From Actinomycetota bacterium (GTDB taxonomy: Bacteria > Actinomycetota > Actinomycetes > Actinomycetales > Actinomycetaceae): a stretch of 10,826 nt of DNA. The stretch covers positions 1-10,826 of the forward strand of contig JAHYYD010000056.1 in the NCBI GenBank assembly GCA_019425105.1. The letters are read 5' to 3'. Of this stretch, positions 6,171 to 10,826 are shown piece after piece (the stretch's first letter is position 1; every line of letters starts with the position of its first letter). The position numbers were made by a program, and so were the translations under genes. The notes under the pieces are model-generated. The model had not been told where the DNA came from and did no database searches. It worked only from the letters and a program-made list of their open reading frames with translations.

Positions 6171-6244
6171 GGCTTCACCACCGGACCCGGGGCAACCGTG
6201 CCCATCTGGGCGTGCGCGCCCGGCGTGTAGGAATCATTGCTCAT
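6167..6244 (-). CDS. 25-residue ORF leading the hydrolase operon
   Basis: This minus-strand ORF runs from ATG 6244-6242 to TGA 6169-6167 and encodes MSNDSYTPGAHAQMGTV, then APGPVVKP. It has the best ribosome binding site of the operon, GGAGG (6254-6250), 5 bases from the ATG, while the hydrolase GTG that overlaps its stop (GTGA) has none of note. It is therefore probably translated and hands ribosomes to the hydrolase. The peptide is rich in Pro, Gly and Ala, with no helix or signal sequence. It could be a coupling leader, a small secretion-linked peptide, or the remnant of a longer upstream gene. I do not recognise it. Confidence 0.6.
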   Translation of the reverse strand: MSNDSYTPGAHAQMGTVAPGPVVKP

Positions 6245-6282
6245 CGTGGCCTCCGCGTGAACGGTGAGTAGTTCTGTGGGTC

Positions 6283-6311
6283 ATCCTACCTGACAGGTGG
6301 TCGTTTTTCAG
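6283..6311 (-). promoter_or_regulatory. Probable promoter of the hydrolase-lipoprotein operon
   Basis: On the minus strand, CTGAAA (6311-6306), a 17-base spacer and TAGGAT (6288-6283) give a good actinobacterial housekeeping-type match (TTGAxA / TAnnnT). A transcript starting near 6276 would have a leader of about 32 bases ending in the GGAGG of the 25-codon ORF. Confidence 0.5.
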
Positions 6312-6315
6312 TGGC

Positions 6316-6355
6316 CGACGAGGCCTCGTGAGTGCGTGGAGCCCCGGCCTCGTCG
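6316..6355 (-). terminator. Hairpin downstream of menA, possible terminator
   Basis: CGACGAGGCC (6316-6325), a 20-base loop and GGCCTCGTCG (6346-6355) form a perfect 10-bp stem 8 bases after the menA stop. No T-tract follows on the minus strand, so it would be a non-canonical terminator. It also separates menA from the operon promoter just downstream. Confidence 0.45.
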
Positions 6356-6363
6356 ATGAAAAC

Positions 6364-7257
6364 CTACGCAATCACGAGGGCGATCGCCGCGAGAAGACTC
6401 CACGACAACGTGAAAAAACCGGTGTTGCGCAGGACTGTGATGAGCTCGCGACCCGAGGCACCAGTGAGGACCGGCAGGCTTACGCTGACCGCCCACGCGC
6501 CCGCGCCCACGCCCAGGGCGCACGTCGCCAGCGGATGCAAGCCAAGCGCCGCACCGAGGGTCACGATCATCACGACCGGAAGCCACGCGCACGCCGCAAA
6601 CACCCAGCGCGACGTCCGGTCCCCCAGGCGCACGGCCGCCGTCATCTTGCCCGACTCGCGGTCCGTCGGAATATCTCGAATATTATTGGCCATCAGCAGG
6701 GCCACCGACAGCAGGCCCAGTGCCGACGCGCTCATCCACAGCCACCACGGGGCCGACTGCACCTGCGTCCACGTCGTGCCCACGCACGCCAGCAGACCGA
6801 AAAACACAAAAACCATGAGCTCCGACAGACCGATGCCCATATAGGCGTAGGGGTGCTTGCCGCCCGTGTAGAACCACGCCGCGACCACGGCCGCGACGCC
6901 CGCGGCGATCAGCCACCAGGTACCAGAAATCGCAACCAGCGCCAGGCCCGCGACCCCAGCCAGCGCGAACGAACCCAGCGCCGCCGCCAGGACAGTCTTC
7001 GGTTTGGCGAGGCCCCCGCCCGTCAGGCGCGCAGGCCCCTTGCGATTATCGTCCGTCCCGCGAATGCCATCCGAATAATCATTCGCGTAATTGACCCCCA
7101 CCTGCAGCGCCAGCGCCACCAGGAGCGCCAGGGACGCGCGCAGCGTGCTGAAGCCCCCCAGGTAGTGCGCGGCCGCCGACCCCACGATCACGGGTGCGGC
7201 GGCGGCAGGGAGGGTGCGCAGGCGAGCGCCTTCAATCCAGTTCGAAACGGAAGCCAT
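6364..7257 (-). CDS. menA: 1,4-dihydroxy-2-naphthoate polyprenyltransferase
   Basis: This 297-residue UbiA-family membrane enzyme is predicted to attach the polyprenyl chain to 1,4-dihydroxy-2-naphthoate, giving demethylmenaquinone at the cytoplasmic membrane. The first Asp-rich motif is NYANDYSDGIRGTDD (residues 56-70). The second is NNIRDIPTDRESGK (191-204). Both are diagnostic for binding the prenyl diphosphate through magnesium. 'NWIEGARLRTLPAAAAPVIVG' at the N-terminus is typical of MenA. About eight to nine hydrophobic segments follow. ATG 7257 is chosen because the family N-terminus begins there; the longer frame to 7473 is not supported. The upstream signal is either GGTGG (weak ribosome binding site) or TACACT (7270-7265), 7 bases before the ATG, allowing a leaderless start. 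It lies 43 bases after menE on the same strand. Confidence 0.93.
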   Translation of the reverse strand: MASVSNWIEGARLRTLPAAAAPVIVGSAAAHYLGGFSTLRASLALLVALALQVGVNYANDYSDGIRGTDDNRKGPARLTGGGLAKPKTVLAAALGSFALAGVAGLALVAISGTWWLIAAGVAAVVAAWFYTGGKHPYAYMGIGLSELMVFVFFGLLACVGTTWTQVQSAPWWLWMSASALGLLSVALLMANNIRDIPTDRESGKMTAAVRLGDRTSRWVFAACAWLPVVMIVTLGAALGLHPLATCALGVGAGAWAVSVSLPVLTGASGRELITVLRNTGFFTLSWSLLAAIALVIA

Positions 7258-7300
7258 GCCCACCAGTGTAGTTGGAGCGGGCGCTCGCCCGGGCAGCGGG

Positions 7301-8623
7301 TTAGCGCACCCACTCCCGTTCAGTGCCCGAGGCCTCGGCCGCAGCCTGCGCTGCGGCAGCGCGGTCGACCTTGTCGAAGCCCAGGTAGGGGAGGGCCTCG
7401 ACCGCCACAACCCGGCGGGGAGCCTGCGCGCGACCAATACGAGCCGCCGTGTGCTCGCGGACCGCGGAACCAAGCTCAGCCATCTCCAGCGAATCCGCCG
7501 GCACCTGCTCCGGAACCACCAGCGCAGTCACCACGTGCCCCCACTTCTCGTCCGGCGTCGCCATGATCCACGCGTCCGCCACGCCCTCGAACGAGCGCAC
7601 CGCCCGGCGCACCGGCCCCGGCGCAATCGACAGGCCACCCGAAACGATCACGTCGTCCGCGCGACCACGCACCTCTACCGTTCCAGAAGCCCGGATAATG
7701 CCCAAGTCCCCGGTGAGCAGCCAACGGTGGCCGCCCTCGTCAAAGAAGGGGCTCTCCGCATCCAGGTAGCGGGTCATCAGCGTGGGGCCGTTAATCGCCA
7801 GGCGCGTGCGACCGTCCCAATCCACCGCGCGCACCGACGTGCCCGGCAGGGGCTTGCCGTCGTACACGCAGCCGCCCGCCGTCTCCGTCATGCCGTATGT
7901 GAGACGCACCTTCAGGCCGACCTCGATCGCGCGGGCGAGCAACTGCTGGTTCGTCGCCGCGCCCCCCACGAGGATCGCCGACAGGGAACGCATCGGCCCC
8001 ACGACCTCCTCGCCCGCCTCGAGGCACTGGGCGAGCTGGGTGGGCACGAGCGACAGGTAGCCCGGCATCCCATCCTGCGTCGCGCCCGCAATCGCCGGCA
8101 GGAGCGCGCGGGGATCGAAGCCCTCGGACGTATCCACGATCTGCGGATTCGTCTCCGCGACCGCCGCGCGCAGCAGAATCATCGCGCCCGCAATGTGGTG
8201 CGCAGGCAGGGCCAGGATCCAACGTCCCGGGCCGTCCAGAGCCAGCTCGGTTGCCTTCGCCGAAGCGATGAGCGCGTCGATCGATAGGCCGACGAGGCGG
8301 GGGGTGCCCGCGCTCGACCCCGACGTCGGGACAACCAGGTCAATACCGTCGAAGAAATTCGCGTCCGCGTTGATCGCCTCGGCGAGGCCGGGGTGGCGGT
8401 CTGCGGGGAAAGCGTCCTCGGGGGTCACCGCCGAGCCGCGCAGCGTCGCCGGAGGCACATCCCCTGGCGCGCGCAGGATGACAACCGTGTGCGGCGCTGG
8501 ATGATTCGGGTCGGCCTGACGCTCCTCGTAGAGCTCGACAAGCTTGTGGATCGACGCGTTCGCCAACGCGACGGCACCGATAGTGGTGCCTCCGGGCACA
8601 ACAAGAAGTCGCGGCGCAGCCAT
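7301..8623 (-). CDS. menE: o-Succinylbenzoate--CoA ligase (AMP-dependent)
   Basis: This 440-residue adenylate-forming enzyme is predicted to activate o-succinylbenzoate with ATP and CoA in menaquinone synthesis. Core motifs are in order: phosphate-binding loop PTSGSSAGTPR (99-109), YGMTETAGG, LLTGDLG, VRGRADDVIVSGG and the C-terminal FDKVDR, whose Lys418 is the catalytic lysine by family analogy. The region before the phosphate loop is only about 100 residues, shorter than in acyl-CoA synthetases, as in actinobacterial MenE. ATG 8623 is chosen over the open frame to 8710 because GGGAGG (8635-8630) lies 6 bases before it. It is followed by menA on the same strand, which strengthens the MenE assignment over other acyl-CoA ligases. 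Confidence 0.9.
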   Translation of the reverse strand: MAAPRLLVVPGGTTIGAVALANASIHKLVELYEERQADPNHPAPHTVVILRAPGDVPPATLRGSAVTPEDAFPADRHPGLAEAINADANFFDGIDLVVPTSGSSAGTPRLVGLSIDALIASAKATELALDGPGRWILALPAHHIAGAMILLRAAVAETNPQIVDTSEGFDPRALLPAIAGATQDGMPGYLSLVPTQLAQCLEAGEEVVGPMRSLSAILVGGAATNQQLLARAIEVGLKVRLTYGMTETAGGCVYDGKPLPGTSVRAVDWDGRTRLAINGPTLMTRYLDAESPFFDEGGHRWLLTGDLGIIRASGTVEVRGRADDVIVSGGLSIAPGPVRRAVRSFEGVADAWIMATPDEKWGHVVTALVVPEQVPADSLEMAELGSAVREHTAARIGRAQAPRRVVAVEALPYLGFDKVDRAAAAQAAAEASGTEREWVR

Positions 8624-8841
8624 GATGAGCCTCCCAAAATCGACGGCAAACGCGTATACAACCAGGATAAAGGCTCGCGTTCTTGCAGGTGGCAAGGGGA
8701 GTCGCGGCAATAATCACGTTTGTCGGTTGATTGGTTGGTCGAAAAGGCGAGATTTCGCCCCTTTCCGTGTGGTCGATAACTCAGCTGAAAATTCAACGGA
8801 ATTTACCCACAAGCGCACACGAGGCTATACGATAAGAAACG
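8624..8841. other. Divergent intergenic region between menE and the L,D-transpeptidase
   Basis: This is a markedly AT-richer spacer of 218 bases. On the minus strand a menE promoter guess is TTGCCA (8695-8690) and TATCCT (8669-8664), but the 20-base gap is long; TATACG (8658-8653) is another -10 candidate. A hairpin-like imperfect palindrome lies at 8743-8764: AAAGGCGA, loop GATT, TCGCC, two extra C, TTT. It could be an operator or nothing. No small gene is convincing here. Confidence 0.4.
8802..8833 (+). promoter_or_regulatory. Possible promoter of the L,D-transpeptidase, leaderless or short-leader
   Basis: TATACGAT (8826-8833) offers two overlapping -10 boxes, TATACG and TACGAT. TTTACC (8802-8807) is a -35 candidate, 18 bases before TATACG. 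TACGAT ends 8 bases before the ATG at 8842. No Shine-Dalgarno sequence is present (the bases before ATG are AAGAAACG), so transcription may begin at or next to the start codon. Confidence 0.35.
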
Positions 8842-10284
8842 ATGCTCAAGAAACTATCTCTGAAAACCAGATGGGCGATCGGCGTTGTGAGCGCCCTCGT
8901 CCTCCTCGTCGTATGCGCCGGCGTCGTCTACGCCGCCAACTACTCCGGACGCGCCCTGCCCGGCACCACCATCGCCGGGACCTCCGTCGCGGGCATGACC
9001 CGAGACCAGGTCGTCGCTGCAGTGAACCAGCGCGCCGACGCCACCAACGTGTCCCTCACCGTCGAAGGCAAGACCACGCAGGCCTCGCTCAACGAAGCGG
9101 GCATCACGGTCGACGCCGACGAGACCGCCGACGCCGCAATGAAGGGCTCCACGTCCCTACCCGCGTTCGTCAGCGCCCTGTTCTCCCAGCGCAACGTCGA
9201 CCCCGTCGTCACCGTCAGTGAGGAATCCATCAAGAAGCTCGCGGCCACCGCGAACTCCACCCTGACCTCGGAAATGAAGGACGCTGCGGTCGTCGTCGCG
9301 CAAGACGGTGAATCCTTCACCGTCACCCCCGCGCAAAACGGCAACGGCGTGTCCACGGACGACGTGGCCGCCGCCGTCAAGCAGGCCGGCGCCACCCTCA
9401 CCTCCGTCACCCAGGACGTCAGCGTGCGCCAGATGGAACCCTCCATCACCACCGAGGACGCGCAGGCCGCCGCCGAGCAGGCCAACGCCCTCCTCGACAC
9501 GCCCATCGAAATCTCCGACGGCATCGACACCTTCACCGCCGAGCGCTCCGACAAGGTCCAGTGGGTCGAATTCCTCACCAAGGATGACGGCAGCCTGGAT
9601 GCGCCCTCGATCAGCACCGTCAAGGTCGCCGACTGGGTCAACGCCCTGGCCGCCAAGACCGACGTCAAGCCCGAAAACCGCGTCGACAACGTCGACTCTC
9701 AAGGCAACGTCCTGACCGTCGCCCGCGAAGGCAAGAAGGGCCTCAAGACCAACAACACCGAACAGATCACCAAGGACGTCGTCGCCGCCATGACCGACGG
9801 CAAGGCCTACGAGGGCCTGTTCCACTACGACGACGTCGAGCCCGGCTCCGAGACCAAGCAGGTTGCCGAAGGCACCGAAAACCTGGTCTACCAGGCCGCC
9901 GAAGGCGAAAAGTGGGTCGACATCAACCTCACCGACGCCTCCGTCACCGCCTACGTCGGCGGCAAGGTCGCCGGCGGCCCCTTCTACATGGTCCCCGGTG
10001 CCCCCGACACGCCGACCGTCACCGGCACCTTCCACGTCTACCTCAAGTACGACGTGCAGACCATGCGCGGTGAAAACGCCGACGGCTCCAAGTACGAGAC
10101 CGAAGGCGTCCCGTGGGTCACCTACTTCACCGGCTCCTACGCCATGCACGGCGCCCCCTGGCGCTCCTCCTTCGGCTGGAGTGGCTACGGCGGCTCCCAC
10201 GGCTGCGTGAACATGCCCGTCGACGCCGCGAAGTTCATCTACGACTGGACCGACATGGGCGACACGGTGGTCGTGCACTACTGA
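8842..10284 (+). CDS. Membrane-anchored L,D-transpeptidase (YkuD) with PG_binding_4-like repeats
   Basis: This 480-residue cell-wall enzyme is predicted to form 3-3 peptide cross-links or attach proteins to peptidoglycan. A short basic N-terminus precedes one membrane helix (about 11-32), so the rest lies outside the membrane. Two related domains follow at roughly 66-190 and 225-345. Each has a 'TVEGKTTQASLNEAGI'-like start or a 'GLKTNNTEQITKDVVAAM'-type end, as in PG_binding_4 (PF12229) proteins. The YkuD domain (about 357-480) carries His436 (MHGAPW) and the signature SHGCVNMP with catalytic Cys455. Length and architecture are typical for Actinomycetaceae. ATG 8842 begins the protein at the natural basic residues before the helix. 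A strong terminator follows at 10420. The enzyme class is clear; the physiological acceptor is not. Confidence 0.93.
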   Translation: MLKKLSLKTRWAIGVVSALVLLVVCAGVVYAANYSGRALPGTTIAGTSVAGMTRDQVVAAVNQRADATNVSLTVEGKTTQASLNEAGITVDADETADAAMKGSTSLPAFVSALFSQRNVDPVVTVSEESIKKLAATANSTLTSEMKDAAVVVAQDGESFTVTPAQNGNGVSTDDVAAAVKQAGATLTSVTQDVSVRQMEPSITTEDAQAAAEQANALLDTPIEISDGIDTFTAERSDKVQWVEFLTKDDGSLDAPSISTVKVADWVNALAAKTDVKPENRVDNVDSQGNVLTVAREGKKGLKTNNTEQITKDVVAAMTDGKAYEGLFHYDDVEPGSETKQVAEGTENLVYQAAEGEKWVDINLTDASVTAYVGGKVAGGPFYMVPGAPDTPTVTGTFHVYLKYDVQTMRGENADGSKYETEGVPWVTYFTGSYAMHGAPWRSSFGWSGYGGSHGCVNMPVDAAKFIYDWTDMGDTVVVHY

Positions 10285-10312
10285 CAGCTGACTGCGGTGG
10301 CGCACTGGCGAT

Positions 10313-10397
10313 CACCTGCCGCGTGGCACCACCTGCCGCGTGGCGCCACCTGGCGCGTGGTGCCACCTGTCGCGTAGCGTCACCTGTCGCGTAGCGC
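10313..10397. repeat. Five tandem 17-bp repeats
   Basis: Units start at 10313, 10330, 10347, 10364 and 10381. The consensus is CACCTGYCGCGTRGCRC, with 1-4 substitutions per unit and no length change. The array lies between the transpeptidase stop and its terminator. There are no spacers, so it is a minisatellite-like array, not CRISPR. A further CAC follows at 10398. Confidence 0.93.
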
Positions 10398-10419
10398 CAC
10401 TAATTACTGAGCATCGAGG

Positions 10420-10452
10420 GCGGGCCGGAACCGAGAGGTTCCGGCCCGCTTT
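10420..10452 (+). terminator. Strong intrinsic terminator of the L,D-transpeptidase gene
   Basis: GCGGGCCGGAACC (10420-10432), tetraloop GAGA, GGTTCCGGCCCGC (10437-10449) form a perfect 13-bp stem followed by TTTGTCGTGTCTG. T-richness after the stem exists only on the plus strand, matching the transpeptidase gene that ends 135 bases earlier. Confidence 0.85.
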
Positions 10453-10622
10453 GTCGTGTCTGTGGTTGTGGCCCCGCTGGTGTTCCGGGCGCGTGCCTGG
10501 TGGCGCGTGTCTGGTGGCGCGTGTCTGTGGGGCCGGGCTGCTTGATGCGCCCGTGGGTGGCATCTGTGGGCGGTGGCCTGCCCGCGTGATCGCCACACGC
10601 GAGCCTGACGGCTCGGAGTGGT
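10453..10622. other. Non-coding GC-rich stretch after the terminator
   Basis: There is no convincing gene here. It holds the 14-bp repeats (10489-10530) and a small 6-bp hairpin, CGAGCC / TGAC / GGCTCG (10600-10615). A minus-strand frame that includes the 102-bp repeats stays open through it, but the residues become low-complexity Arg/Pro/His text typical of out-of-frame GC-rich DNA. Confidence 0.5.
10489..10530. repeat. Three tandem 14-bp repeats
   Basis: Units are GCGCGTGCCTGGTG (10489), GCGCGTGTCTGGTG (10503) and GCGCGTGTCTGTGG (10517). The first differs from the second at one base, the third at two. They are short, spacer-free and about 70 bases beyond the terminator. Confidence 0.8.
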
Positions 10623-10826
10623 CGATCTCGAAGCCCGGCCAGGCCCCTCCGGCACCCACGGCCGCCGCAGCCAGGCCCTGTCTGATCTCGGGCCGTCGCG
10701 TGGCTTGCTCGTCGGTTTGGTACGTCGTCTCGAAGCCGGGCCGGGCCCTGCCACCGCCGACGGGTGCTGCTGCCAGGCCCTGTCTGATCTCGGGCCGTCG
10801 CGTGGCTTGCTCGTCGGTTTGGTACG
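10623..10826. repeat. Two direct copies of a 102-bp repeat at the right edge
   Basis: Copy 1 is 10623-10724 and copy 2 is 10725-10826, ending at the last base of the window. The last 55 bases are identical (10670-10724 and 10772-10826). The first part has 12 differences over 10627-10669. The period is 34 codons, and two frames are open through both copies. The minus frame reads TYQTDEQATRRPEIRQGLAA and then a Gly-rich linker ending PGFE. Eight of the 12 differences fall at the third codon position of that frame. It may be the end of a repeat protein entering from the right, or a non-coding genomic repeat. More copies may lie beyond the edge. Confidence 0.85.

Noticed and set aside
6328..8287. 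Long plus-strand frames opposite menA and menE
   Set aside because: Arg/Pro/His-rich sequence without family motifs; menA and menE on the other strand carry all diagnostic residues.
10313..10530. CRISPR array
   Set aside because: The repeats are head-to-tail with no spacers, and no cas genes are present.
10312..10659. 115-codon minus-strand ORF after the transpeptidase
   Set aside because: It runs through the terminator hairpin and the 17-bp array and becomes low-complexity. Only its upstream extension in the 102-bp repeats looks possibly coding.

Overview
The window looks like chromosomal DNA of a high-GC actinobacterium, most likely an Actinomycetaceae member (Schaalia/Actinomyces type). 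This is inferred from the Ala/Asp/Val-rich proteins, the menaquinone genes, an L,D-transpeptidase with PG_binding_4-like repeats, a DUF1023 alpha/beta hydrolase, and possible leaderless starts (an ATG 6-8 bases after a TAnnnT box). No tRNA, rRNA, insertion sequence or CRISPR array is visible.

Left part (1-2697): the first codons of a minus-strand PLDc_N-like membrane protein run off the left edge. Next come a minus-strand ribokinase (rbsK) and, divergent from it across a 298-base spacer, a TetL/DHA2-like major facilitator transporter.

Centre (2707-6311): this is the accessory-looking part. One minus-strand operon starts at a recognisable promoter. It holds a 25-codon ORF with a strong ribosome binding site, a 538-residue DUF1023 alpha/beta hydrolase with an N-terminal helical region, and three tandem paralogous lipoproteins. 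A 23-codon stub at the end looks like the start of a fourth lipoprotein. Every junction is a 4-base stop/start overlap (GTGA once, then ATGA four times), so translation is probably coupled all the way through. The block is visibly less GC-rich than its flanks. Two of the lipoprotein genes share a nearly identical 102-bp segment that contains a perfect 13-bp hairpin. A secreted lipase-like effector with a bank of surface immunity lipoproteins is the most attractive reading. It is an inference: no secretion genes are in the window.

Right part (6316-10826): menA and menE (menaquinone synthesis) lie on the minus strand and share a 218-base spacer with a divergent, membrane-anchored YkuD L,D-transpeptidase on the plus strand. 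After the transpeptidase come five 17-bp tandem repeats, a strong intrinsic terminator, three 14-bp repeats, and two copies of a 102-bp direct repeat that runs exactly to the window edge. The differences between the two 102-bp copies are concentrated at one codon position, which hints that the repeat is coding beyond the edge.
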